From positions 4,526,001 through 4,590,000 of the forward strand of contig NZ_JAJJMO010000001.1 of assembly GCF_020905345.1 (NCBI RefSeq): a stretch of 64,000 bases of DNA, given 5' to 3'. A program made the position numbers and the translations under genes. Positions 54,050 to 62,801 of this stretch are shown here, piece after piece (position 1 is the first letter of the stretch; each line of letters opens with the position of its first letter). The notes beneath the pieces are model-generated. The model had not been told where the DNA came from. It ran no database searches and was given only the letters and a program-made list of their open reading frames with translations. The stretch comes from Flavobacterium pisciphilum (lineage in GTDB: Bacteria > Bacteroidota > Bacteroidia > Flavobacteriales > Flavobacteriaceae).

Positions 54050-54577
54050 TTAAAAAGGATCTGCTGTAACTTTAAATCTCATTCCAGCCTCTATGCTCAC
54101 GTTCTGTGTAAGTGTTTCTTTTAAGGTTACCGAAGTTCTTATCTTGTAATTATCTGCCTTAATATATTTGTCTAATCTTTCGGATGTACAAGTTAATTCG
54201 ATTGTCTTGTCACTAGAATTGATATTATCCTGATAGGCAAGTTCGATTTCGTCACTTCCATCTGTTGAGATATACAAGTGGATAGATTTTAGAAAACTGA
54301 AAGTTTTCCCCTCAGGACTTTTTATAGTTAGATTTAGGGATCTTAATTTTACATCTTTTACTAAGCTAGCTTTTGTATTGTTGTTTTCAAATTCCGCACT
54401 AGAGTTGGTGGTTACATCTGGTGTAGGAACTTCAAAAGGAGCATTTATAGGAAAGCCACTTTTTATTTGAATATCAGCCTTATTGGATATTGTAAAAGTC
54501 AATAAATCATCAATCGCATTACATGAAAATGCAAGTAAACCTAAAAGGAGGGCAGAGAGAATTATTTTAAATTTCAT
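54050..54577 (-). CDS. Hypothetical lipoprotein
   Basis: With the start at MKFKIILSA the protein is 175 residues with lipobox AFSC. It is followed by a beta-rich region with two strand-heavy segments (DVKLRSLNLTIKSPEGKTF, KSIHLYISTDGSDEIEL). It resembles many small flavobacterial outer-membrane lipoproteins with no assigned function. The longer reading from 54646 would bury the signal sequence. It is transcribed towards the shared hairpin. Confidence 0.75.
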   Translation of the reverse strand: MKFKIILSALLLGLLAFSCNAIDDLLTFTISNKADIQIKSGFPINAPFEVPTPDVTTNSSAEFENNNTKASLVKDVKLRSLNLTIKSPEGKTFSFLKSIHLYISTDGSDEIELAYQDNINSSDKTIELTCTSERLDKYIKADNYKIRTSVTLKETLTQNVSIEAGMRFKVTADPF

Positions 54578-54770
54578 AAAAGTTTTTTTTATACATACGG
54601 AAAATGATTCTGATTGGTTTTTGCTTTTTAGGTAAAAGTAAATCAATTTTTGTCTTTAATTTTTCACTTAAAAATAAAATTTGCACTGTATAAGATGGAA
54701 GAAGTTTTTCGATATGAAAAAAAATATAATTTTTTCATTGCTCTGATTTTTCAATTCGGAATATAAAAAG

Positions 54771-54778
54771 TATTTTTG
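54771..54778 (+). promoter_or_regulatory. -7 element overlapping the guaA start region
   Basis: TATTTTTG ends only three bases before the guaA ATG at 54782. If used, transcription would begin at or within the start codon, giving a leaderless mRNA. An alternative is the near match TA-AAA-TTTG at 54675-54683, which has one extra base. Confidence 0.4.
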
Positions 54779-54781
54779 CGC

Positions 54782-56311
54782 ATGCAACACAACGTACTTA
54801 TTTTAGATTTCGGATCGCAATATACTCAGCTTATTGCGCGTAGAGTTCGCGAATTAAATATATTCTGCGAAATCTTCCCTTATAATCATTTTCCGAGTGA
54901 TTTATCAAGTTATAAAGCAGTAATTTTAGGAGGAAGCCCATTTTCTGTTCGTGCAGAAGACGCTCCACATCCTGATTTATCTCAAATTCGTGGTAAACTT
55001 CCAATGTTGGCAGTTTGTTACGGAGCACAATACCTAGCTCATTTTAGTGGAGGAGAAGTAGCTGCTTCAAACACAAGAGAATATGGTAGAGCCAATTTAT
55101 CTTATATTAAGGAGAACGAAGTTTTCTTTGAAGGTGTTTCTGAAAACAGTCAAGTTTGGATGAGTCATAGTGATAGTATCAAAGCTTTGCCTACAAATGG
55201 TGTAAAATTAGCAAGTACACACGATGTTGAATTTGCAGCTTACAAAATTGAAGGCGAAACTACTTATGGTATTCAATATCATCCAGAGGTTTTCCATTCA
55301 ACTGATGGATCTAAGATGCTTGAAAACTTTTTAGTGAAAATTGCTGAAGTTCCTCAAAACTTTACACCAAATGCTTTCGTAGAAGAGATGGTGGGAGAAT
55401 TGAAAGAGAAATTAGGTAATGATAAAGTAGTTTTAGGATTATCAGGAGGAGTAGATTCGACTGTAGCAGCTGTATTATTACACCAAGCAATCGGTAAAAA
55501 CCTATACTGTATATTTGTAAATAACGGTTTACTTCGTAAAAACGAATTCCAAAGCGTATTGGATCAATACAAAGGAATGGGATTAAACGTAAAAGGAGTA
55601 GATTCAGGAGATCGTTTTCTTGGCGAATTAGCAGGAATCAGTGATCCAGAAACCAAGCGTAAAACTATTGGTCGTGTATTCATCGAAGTTTTTGATGATG
55701 AATCGCATCTAATCGAAGATGTAAAATGGTTGGCACAAGGAACAATTTATCCTGATGTTATCGAGTCGGTTTCTGTAAAAGGACCTTCTGCAACTATTAA
55801 ATCACACCATAACGTAGGTGGATTGCCAGATTACATGAAATTAAAAATTGTAGAGCCACTTCGTATGCTTTTTAAAGATGAAGTACGTAGAGTAGGGGCT
55901 ACTTTAGGAATAGATCCAGAGTTACTAGGAAGACATCCTTTCCCAGGACCAGGATTATCAATTAGAATTCTTGGAGATATTACTCCTGAGAAAGTACAAA
56001 TTTTGCAAGATGTTGATGCTGTATTTATCGATGGATTAAAATCTTGGGGATTGTATGATAAAGTTTGGCAGGCGGGAGCAATTTTGCTTCCTGTAAACAG
56101 TGTAGGTGTAATGGGTGATGAGCGTACTTACGAAAAAGTAGTAGCGCTTAGAGCTGTAGAATCTACTGATGGTATGACTGCTGACTGGGTACATTTGCCT
56201 TATGAGTTCTTGATGAAAGTCTCAAATGATATCATTAATAAAGTAAAAGGAGTAAATAGAGTAGTTTACGATATTAGCTCAAAACCACCCGCAACAATTG
56301 AGTGGGAATAA
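54782..56311 (+). CDS. guaA: GMP synthase (glutamine-hydrolysing)
   Basis: The 509-residue enzyme makes GMP from XMP, glutamine and ATP. The class I amidotransferase domain (residues 1-190) has the nucleophile Cys in [17 protein letters not shown] and [10 protein letters not shown] for the His-Glu pair. The ATP-pyrophosphatase P-loop is [15 protein letters not shown], near residue 220. The C-terminal dimerisation domain ends [16 protein letters not shown]. The ATG at 54782 ([17 protein letters not shown]) is preferred over an in-frame TTG at 54776 that lies in a promoter-like element. The LysM gene follows. Confidence 0.97.
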   Translation: MQHNVLILDFGSQYTQLIARRVRELNIFCEIFPYNHFPSDLSSYKAVILGGSPFSVRAEDAPHPDLSQIRGKLPMLAVCYGAQYLAHFSGGEVAASNTREYGRANLSYIKENEVFFEGVSENSQVWMSHSDSIKALPTNGVKLASTHDVEFAAYKIEGETTYGIQYHPEVFHSTDGSKMLENFLVKIAEVPQNFTPNAFVEEMVGELKEKLGNDKVVLGLSGGVDSTVAAVLLHQAIGKNLYCIFVNNGLLRKNEFQSVLDQYKGMGLNVKGVDSGDRFLGELAGISDPETKRKTIGRVFIEVFDDESHLIEDVKWLAQGTIYPDVIESVSVKGPSATIKSHHNVGGLPDYMKLKIVEPLRMLFKDEVRRVGATLGIDPELLGRHPFPGPGLSIRILGDITPEKVQILQDVDAVFIDGLKSWGLYDKVWQAGAILLPVNSVGVMGDERTYEKVVALRAVESTDGMTADWVHLPYEFLMKVSNDIINKVKGVNRVVYDISSKPPATIEWE

Positions 56312-56323
56312 TGAAATTTTTAT

Positions 56324-56355
56324 AATTAAGTCGTTACATTTGTAACGACTTAATT
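56324..56355 (+). terminator. Perfect 15-bp hairpin after guaA
   Basis: AATTAAGTCGTTACA (56324-56338) is the exact complement of TGTAACGACTTAATT (56341-56355). The tail GTTTAAAATAAC is a weak T-run, so termination may be partial and let LysM genes be read from guaA. Confidence 0.65.
56335..56342 (+). promoter_or_regulatory. -7 element inside the guaA hairpin
   Basis: TACATTTG matches TAnnTTTG and lies across the hairpin apex, 31 bases before the LysM gene ATG. No -33 TTTG is present. Confidence 0.35.
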
Positions 56356-56372
56356 GTTTAAAATAACTACAT

Positions 56373-58283
56373 ATGAGAGACTTTTTAACGGTTTTATTTG
56401 TATTCCTACTAGTATTTAACAAAACGTTCGGACAAGAGTCTATTGTAGAACACAAGATCGAAAAAGGTGAAACTGCTTATTTCATTGCCCAGAAATATAA
56501 AGTTTCGTTAGAAGAGATTTACAAATTAAACCCCGAATCACAAAGCGGATTAAAGGATAATCAGATTATCCGGATTCCCGTACATTCTCCGAGTAAGGAG
56601 AAAGAAACCAAACAACTTACGCACACTGTAGCTGCCAAAGAAACATTGTTTGGATTATCAAAGCAATATGATGTAAGTGCAGAAGCCATTCAAAATGCAA
56701 ATGCCTCAATCCTTTCAGATGGATTGAAAATTGGTCAGGAACTTATTATTCCACAAGATGCTACCAGTAAAACTAAAGCTACTATTACTTCTTCTAAAGT
56801 AATGCATCAGGTTTTGGCTAAAGAATCTTTATTTAGTATTGCCAGACACTATAATGTCTCGGTACAGGATTTGGAAAACTTAAATAAAGAGACTTTATTG
56901 AACGGTTTGCAAATAGGTCAAACAATTGCAATTCCTAACAAAAGAAAAACAATCGATGGTCGAGTTCGTATCATAAATGGAGAAACTATTTTTCATGTTG
57001 TAGCTCCAAAAGAAACGAAATATTCGATTGCCAAAAAATACGGAATAACAATCGATCAACTTGAGGCTCAAAATCCAGAAATCGTAAACGGATTAATTGA
57101 AGGGAACAAACTAGCAATTAATACTAAAGAAATTACGCCTACCAACGAGAACGAAGAATTAATGCTTGCATTGGCAGAGAAACAAGTTGTAGTTGAAAAA
57201 ACGAAAGCCAAGACTATCGAATTAGAAGATTTGAAAGACAGATTGGTGATTCAGAAAGAAATGAACCAAAAAGTAATTAAAATCAATGACCTTAATGTTG
57301 ATCTTAAGGGAATGGATGGTTTAAAAGGTAATTCGGTAGAAAAATTACGATTGGTTTTGGAAGCCAATAAAAATGTTCAGGAAGTTTTAATGTCGAAACT
57401 AGATTCATTGGTAGTTAGTATGACCGATGATTTAACTGATTTAAAAAAGATGGATGTCTTGAATATGAAAGAGTCCAAACGATTAGAGAAACAATCTTAC
57501 GAAAGTATTGCCAAAACAAATGAACTGTCTTCTCAACTTAAAAAAGAATTAGCCGAAAACAGAAAGTCTTATGCAGGCTTGATGAATAAAGTAGAGCGAA
57601 TTGCTGTTGAAGAAAATCAAGAGTATAAAAGAAAGGTTCGTGAGAATACTAAAAACAAAACTGGTGAGACCTTATTGCAAAGTCTTTCTTTAGAAAAAAT
57701 CAAGTATTATAAGATCGATCAGGAGAAAAATGATGCTCAAAATCAAAAACTGATTGCTAAAATTGATTCATTAGATACTCAGAAAAAAATAGAGGTGAAG
57801 CGACATATTAGTAAAGCTTCTTTTTATGGATCTGAAGCTCGTGCATTTGATGATAAAGTAGCTTTGTTGAAATTAAAAAGGTATCAAGATAACGCACTTC
57901 AAAATCAAGCCAATACTGAAACTCCAATTGTAGCGTTATCATTAGAAGAAATAAAACAGAAAATAAAGCAAGACCCACTTTATAATAATAAAGAAGGAAG
58001 GGTTGAATTTTTTGATAACCTGAAAGCAGTTCCTAACGGATATTATTTGGTTTTAGGTATCTTTACAGACGCTACACCCAGAGATCAGTTTATTATGAAA
58101 CTAATAGATTCAGGTGATTTTAATGCAAGTTTTTTCTATAATGTAAACAGTCAATCGTATTATGTTTACTCTGACAGTTTTGAAAGTATAGAAGAAGCCT
58201 TATATGAATACAAACAAAAAGAAAATACACCACTTTATAAAAACTGGAGTATAGCTAAATTAGAATTATACATTAGCAAATAA
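56373..58283 (+). CDS. Four-LysM protein with long coiled coil
   Basis: The 636-residue protein has a signal peptide (ending FNKTFG) and four LysM domains at about residues 25-69, 83-127, 143-188 and 206-250 (for example HKIEKGETAYFIAQKYKVSLEEIYKLN). Residues about 265-540 are charged and heptad-rich, a probable long coiled coil. Residues about 565-636 (NGYYLVLGIFTDATPRDQFI, YYVYSDSFESIEEAL) look SPOR-like. It should bind peptidoglycan in the periplasm and may act in wall remodelling or division. The next LysM protein begins within 70 bases and shares the same first four domains, pointing to a duplication. Confidence 0.9.
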   Translation: MRDFLTVLFVFLLVFNKTFGQESIVEHKIEKGETAYFIAQKYKVSLEEIYKLNPESQSGLKDNQIIRIPVHSPSKEKETKQLTHTVAAKETLFGLSKQYDVSAEAIQNANASILSDGLKIGQELIIPQDATSKTKATITSSKVMHQVLAKESLFSIARHYNVSVQDLENLNKETLLNGLQIGQTIAIPNKRKTIDGRVRIINGETIFHVVAPKETKYSIAKKYGITIDQLEAQNPEIVNGLIEGNKLAINTKEITPTNENEELMLALAEKQVVVEKTKAKTIELEDLKDRLVIQKEMNQKVIKINDLNVDLKGMDGLKGNSVEKLRLVLEANKNVQEVLMSKLDSLVVSMTDDLTDLKKMDVLNMKESKRLEKQSYESIAKTNELSSQLKKELAENRKSYAGLMNKVERIAVEENQEYKRKVRENTKNKTGETLLQSLSLEKIKYYKIDQEKNDAQNQKLIAKIDSLDTQKKIEVKRHISKASFYGSEARAFDDKVALLKLKRYQDNALQNQANTETPIVALSLEEIKQKIKQDPLYNNKEGRVEFFDNLKAVPNGYYLVLGIFTDATPRDQFIMKLIDSGDFNASFFYNVNSQSYYVYSDSFESIEEALYEYKQKENTPLYKNWSIAKLELYISK

Positions 58284-58349
58284 TTAACAGGTATGAGGAA
58301 TCTTGTTTTACACAGAAATACTACCTTGTTTAAAATTTTTTATCTTATT

Positions 58350-60374
58350 ATGAAATACATTTCACTACTAATTACAACCGTTTTTTTGATGTCTTATTCT
58401 GTTTTTTCGCAGGATAAAATTAGTAAACACACTGTTGCCAAAGGAGAAACAATTAACCAGATTGCTCAAAAATATAAGGTGACTCCTTATGATATTTATA
58501 AGCTTAATCCAGATGCCCAAAGAGGTTTAAAGCTGGATAGTGTTTTGTTGATTCCTAATAATTCAGGAAAAACTTCTAGTTCAGAAAAAGGGACTGCAAC
58601 TACAGTAACTTCTAAAAAATCAAACGGTCCAATTTCGCATGAAGTAGTGGCTAAAGAAACACTTTTTGGTATTGAAAAAAAGTATAATGTATCAGATGAA
58701 GCTTTAAAAAAGGCTAATCCATTTCTTGAGAAGGATGGTTTGCAAATAGGACAAACTCTTGTTATTCCTTCAGGAAATACTAGTTCTAAAGGAACAGCAA
58801 AAGATTCAAAAACAATACCAGCTACAAAACTAGTTCCTGCTAAACAAGATCAATATGTTTATCATGATGTTTTGGCAAAAGAAACAAAATATTCGATTGC
58901 AAAACAATACGGAATTACTGTTGAAGAATTAGAAAAACGTAATCCAGAAGTGGTTCCTAACTTACCAGTAGGATATCGTTTAACTATTAAAGGAACAGCT
59001 CCAAAAACAGTAACAACTACTGCTGTTAAAAATGAAGTAAAAGCGCCAGTAATAGAAACCTCTAAGAAAGTATCGTATGCTGATTATCAGGTGAGACCAA
59101 AAGAGACATTATATAGTTTGTCTAAAACATTTGGTTTATCGCAAGATGAATTGATAAAATTGAATCCGATTTTATCAGGAGGAGTTCAGGAAGGGATGAT
59201 TTTAAAAGTTCCTGCTGGAATTATGCCTACACCAGAAATCAAACCAGCAACTAGACCTGAAATTAAAGAAGAGGCTAAAGAAATAGTTACTTTATCTAAA
59301 AGGAGAGGATCTAATGACCGTAAGAAAATAGCATTATTATTACCATTCAATTTATCAAAAATTCAAAACGATACAACAAGCACTGCTAATCGTTTGAAGA
59401 AAGATAAGTTTTTAAGTATGACTTTAGATTTTTATTCTGGAGCATTAATGGCAATAGATTCGGCTAAAGTTTTAGGGTTACCAATAGATGTTTCTATTTT
59501 TGATTCTCAAGAAACTAAAGGCGGATCAAATGTAGCTTCAATTATTCAAAGCAATAAATTGCAAGATGCTGATGCGATTATCGGACCATTTTATCAAAGT
59601 AATGCTGAGGAAACAGCTAAGTTATTAAGTGAAAGTGATGTTCCTGTAATTTCTCCTTTATCTAGAGATAAAGGGAATCCTTTTGATAATTTGTATCAGA
59701 CAATTCCATCTAATGATATCATTAAGAATGCAATGTTTGACTATATGCGTTCTAAAGGAGGAAACATAATTGCGGTTGTTGATAAGAAAAAAGAATCAGT
59801 AAGACAATACATTCAACAAAACCAAAAAGGAGTAATTTTTGCACCAGTTACAGAAACAGGAGACTTTAACCCAGCAGGTTTAAAGATTCAGTTTGTAGCT
59901 AATCGAATGAATTATGTTGTGATGGAAACGGGTAATACAGCCATGATTAAAGCTACAATAAAAGTAATGTTAGATGCAATGTCATCATATCAAGTACAAT
60001 TGGTGATTCTTGAGCCAAACAGTACATTGGATACAGATGAGATTAATTTTGAGAATTTAACGAAGTTGAAATTAATGTACCCATCAGTAACACGTGAAAA
60101 CGAATCTCCAGGAGCACTTATTTTTGAAAAAGAGTATAGAATCAAAAATAAAATCAATCCAAACACTTATGCAACTAGAGGTTTTGATGTTACTTTTGAT
60201 ACTATGATGCGTTTGTCTCAAGGAAAAACCTATGAGGAAACTGCAAATGATATCGCTACAGAACAAGTAGATAATAAATTTCAATTTTACAAAAAAGAAG
60301 AGGGAGGATATGCCAATAAAGGCGTTTACATCTTATATTACGATAGTGATTTAACAATAAAAGAAGCAAACTAA
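58350..60374 (+). CDS. LysM protein with periplasmic-binding (PBP1-like) domain
   Basis: With the ATG at 58350 the protein is 674 residues; the longer reading from 58293 spoils the signal peptide. Four LysM domains lie at about 25-69, 96-140, 170-214 and 245-288. Residues about 325-674 resemble a type 1 periplasmic ligand-binding fold (IALLLPFNLSKI, DAIIGPFYQSNAEETAKLLSE, VPVISPLSRDKGNPF, NTYATRGFDVTFDTMMRLSQG). The layout resembles LpoA, which activates peptidoglycan synthases, so a wall-synthesis role is inferred. The OsmC gene overlaps its stop codon by one base. Confidence 0.9.
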   Translation: MKYISLLITTVFLMSYSVFSQDKISKHTVAKGETINQIAQKYKVTPYDIYKLNPDAQRGLKLDSVLLIPNNSGKTSSSEKGTATTVTSKKSNGPISHEVVAKETLFGIEKKYNVSDEALKKANPFLEKDGLQIGQTLVIPSGNTSSKGTAKDSKTIPATKLVPAKQDQYVYHDVLAKETKYSIAKQYGITVEELEKRNPEVVPNLPVGYRLTIKGTAPKTVTTTAVKNEVKAPVIETSKKVSYADYQVRPKETLYSLSKTFGLSQDELIKLNPILSGGVQEGMILKVPAGIMPTPEIKPATRPEIKEEAKEIVTLSKRRGSNDRKKIALLLPFNLSKIQNDTTSTANRLKKDKFLSMTLDFYSGALMAIDSAKVLGLPIDVSIFDSQETKGGSNVASIIQSNKLQDADAIIGPFYQSNAEETAKLLSESDVPVISPLSRDKGNPFDNLYQTIPSNDIIKNAMFDYMRSKGGNIIAVVDKKKESVRQYIQQNQKGVIFAPVTETGDFNPAGLKIQFVANRMNYVVMETGNTAMIKATIKVMLDAMSSYQVQLVILEPNSTLDTDEINFENLTKLKLMYPSVTRENESPGALIFEKEYRIKNKINPNTYATRGFDVTFDTMMRLSQGKTYEETANDIATEQVDNKFQFYKKEEGGYANKGVYILYYDSDLTIKEAN

Positions 60375-60775
60375 TGACATCAAAAGTAACCTATTTAGGG
60401 GATTTAAGAACAAAATCAATACATGTGCAATCAGGAAGTGAAATCATATCTGATGCACCTTTAGATAACAACGGAAAAGGCGAAGCTTTCTCTCCAACTG
60501 ATACTGTTGCAAATGCTTTAGCAAGTTGCATGATGACCATTATGGGAATTAAAGCACGTGATATGAATGTTGATATTACAAACTCTACTGCCGATGTTAC
60601 CAAAATCATGAATGCAGAGCCAAGAAGAATAGGTGCAATCGAGATTGTTTTTGAAATGAAAGGAACAGACGATGAAAAAAGTAGAACAATTTTAGAGAGA
60701 GCAGCTATGACCTGCCCAGTTTTCTTGAGTTTGAATACTGAAATCGAAAAAAGAATTACTTTTAACTGGAAGTAG
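60374..60775 (+). CDS. OsmC-family peroxiredoxin-like protein
   Basis: The 133-residue protein has both OsmC cysteines: C52 in LASCMMTIMG (peroxidatic) and C114 in AAMTCPVFLSL (resolving). OsmC/Ohr enzymes reduce organic hydroperoxides in the cytoplasm. The start codon shares one base with the stop of the LysM gene, so it is translationally coupled to it and belongs to the guaA-LysM cluster. The functional link is not obvious. Confidence 0.93.
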   Translation: MTSKVTYLGDLRTKSIHVQSGSEIISDAPLDNNGKGEAFSPTDTVANALASCMMTIMGIKARDMNVDITNSTADVTKIMNAEPRRIGAIEIVFEMKGTDDEKSRTILERAAMTCPVFLSLNTEIEKRITFNWK

Positions 60776-60797
60776 TTTTTAGTAATGAATATATTTT

Positions 60798-60834
60798 AAA
60801 AAAGCCATCAAGGAATCTTGATGGCTTTTTTTTT
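60798..60834. terminator. Bidirectional terminator between OsmC and GH35 genes
   Basis: AAAAAGCCATCAAG pairs perfectly with CTTGATGGCTTTTT, with A and T runs on the outside, between stops at 60775 (+) and 60837 (-). Confidence 0.93.
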
Positions 60835-60836
60835 GT

Positions 60837-62708
60837 TTAATTGCTTGGTAAGCCTTTTTCTGGTCTTAGGTCTTGAAGAATAGGAGTGTCTATTGTTTTT
60901 ACTTCTTTTTGGATTGTTTCATTTTTTTGTTCAAAAATAACAATGTTGTTTTTTCCTTTCTTTAGCCAACATCCAGGCAAGTAAAGTGTTTGTTGTGGTC
61001 CAACGCTCCAGTAGCGACCGATGTTGATTCCGTTTACAAATACAATTCCTTTACCCCAATCACGCATGTCTAGGAATACATCTCCAGTTTTACTCAGGTT
61101 AAAAGTGCCTTGATATAAAGTTGGACGATTTGTTTTTGCTGAATTTTTATATGATACCAAATCTGGTTCTGTGGACATGGGTAATTTATACATTTCCCAA
61201 TCACCAGTAATTGTCTCGCCATTAATAATAACAGGACTTATAATTCCTTTATTATTGGCATTAATTTGTGAGCCATAATTGATACGCCCCATATTTTCTA
61301 CAACAATATCTAGGGTAGCATTAAACGGAATGTCAATTTCGCAATCGTACTTTTTATAATAACGATTTAACTCCGCTACTTTTTTTCCATTAACATATAC
61401 TATTGCATAGTCACGTAATCCATTTAATTCTAATTTTCCACTAATTGGCTGTGTGAATTTTTTGCTGTACCAAACGTACCCATCCCCTTGATTTAATTGC
61501 TCAAATGTAAGCGGATTGTCTTCTATTATAGGATTGATTTTAGATTTTAAGTCAGCTAAATCTACTGCTTTTGTTAGTTTTATATTAGGAATAGTTATTA
61601 CAGGTGTTTGAGTAGGAACAGCAGGTGTTTCATCTGTTTTTAATAATTCTCTTAATGCATTATATTTTGGAGTTGCCCAACCAGCTTCACTAATTGGAGC
61701 ATCATAATCATACGATGTCATGTCGGGCTGAATGTCGTGCTCTTTATCATAATTAGCCCCTGAAGTAAAACCAAAATTTGTTCCTCCGTGAATCATATAA
61801 TAGTTAAATGAAACTTGGTTGTCTAAGTACTTTTTAGTCTGACGTACGGTTTGTTCTGGTTTTTGAGTAGGGAATGGCTCCGCCCAATGATCCAACCAAC
61901 CAGGATAAAATTCGGCCACCATATAGGGACCTTGTCCATTATTAAACTGATTGACTACTGTTTTTAATTTAGTAATATCACTTTCTCCATTTGCTGTAGG
62001 TAATGCTCCTGGCAAAGCACCTCCTTCAAACAACCAGCTTCCATCAGAAGTGAAGAAAGGTACTTCAAAACCAATATCTTTTAATTGTTGGAATACTGCC
62101 GCACTGTATTTTTTATGCTCTGCTAATGGGATGTCTTTGCGTTGAGCAACATAAGAACCAAATTCGTTCTCCCCTTGTACCATTATAATAGGGCCTCCTT
62201 TGGTAATTTGTAAATCCTTGACCTGATTATACAATTCTGTAAAATAAGCCTTGGTAGCAGCCAAATATTCTTTGTTGTTCCCACGAATCACCATGTTAGG
62301 AACATTTTGTAAAAACCACGGATAACCTCCAAATTCCCATTCGGCACATACGTAAGGCCCCGGACGTAAAATGACAAATAAACCTTCTTCTTGTGCCGTT
62401 TTGATATATTCAGCTAAGTTTTTATTTCCAGTTTTAAAATCCCAAACTCCTGGAGTTGTTTCATGATAGTTCCAGAAAACATACGTTGCAACTGCATTTA
62501 AACCCATTGCTTTCATCATTTTTAATCGATGGCGCCAGTATGGTTGAGGAATGCGTGAATAATGCATTTCGCCCGAATGAATTTGAACTGGTTTGCCATT
62601 TAATAAAAAATTGCCATCATTTATAGCAAAAGTTTGCTTTGGCTGTGCAAATAACTGAGCTACTATAAAGAAAGAGAATATGCAGGTTAAATAATAGATT
62701 TTTTTCAT
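60837..62708 (-). CDS. GH35 beta-galactosidase
   Basis: With the ATG at 62708 the protein is 623 residues with a signal peptide (ending AQLFAQ). The longer reading from 62753 adds a non-homologous leader. The GH35 barrel shows QIHSGEMHYSRIPQPYWRHRLKMMKAMGLN, ILRPGPYVCAEWEFGG, the acid/base Glu in IMVQGENEFGSY and the nucleophile Glu in MVAEFYPGWLDHW. The C-terminal jelly-roll part ends with NIGRYWSVGPQQTLYLPGCWL. It removes terminal beta-galactose from oligosaccharides in the periplasm or outside. It sits just downstream of the GH109-like gene, suggesting shared glycan breakdown. Confidence 0.95.
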   Translation of the reverse strand: MKKIYYLTCIFSFFIVAQLFAQPKQTFAINDGNFLLNGKPVQIHSGEMHYSRIPQPYWRHRLKMMKAMGLNAVATYVFWNYHETTPGVWDFKTGNKNLAEYIKTAQEEGLFVILRPGPYVCAEWEFGGYPWFLQNVPNMVIRGNNKEYLAATKAYFTELYNQVKDLQITKGGPIIMVQGENEFGSYVAQRKDIPLAEHKKYSAAVFQQLKDIGFEVPFFTSDGSWLFEGGALPGALPTANGESDITKLKTVVNQFNNGQGPYMVAEFYPGWLDHWAEPFPTQKPEQTVRQTKKYLDNQVSFNYYMIHGGTNFGFTSGANYDKEHDIQPDMTSYDYDAPISEAGWATPKYNALRELLKTDETPAVPTQTPVITIPNIKLTKAVDLADLKSKINPIIEDNPLTFEQLNQGDGYVWYSKKFTQPISGKLELNGLRDYAIVYVNGKKVAELNRYYKKYDCEIDIPFNATLDIVVENMGRINYGSQINANNKGIISPVIINGETITGDWEMYKLPMSTEPDLVSYKNSAKTNRPTLYQGTFNLSKTGDVFLDMRDWGKGIVFVNGINIGRYWSVGPQQTLYLPGCWLKKGKNNIVIFEQKNETIQKEVKTIDTPILQDLRPEKGLPSN

Positions 62709-62740
62709 TTTGATTTTGCTTAAAAGTGATAGGTATAACA

Positions 62741-62775
62741 AACAAGAGGGCACTTTATATGGGTGCCCTCTTGTT
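62741..62775 (-). terminator. Hairpin between the GH109-like gene and the GH35 gene
   Basis: AACAAGAGGGCAC (62741-62753) pairs perfectly with GTGCCCTCTTGTT (62763-62775) around nine bases. It is 27 bases past the GH109-like stop and would reduce read-through into GH35. Confidence 0.75.
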
Positions 62776-62801
62776 ACAATTTAACTAACTTCAAAATATT
62801 T

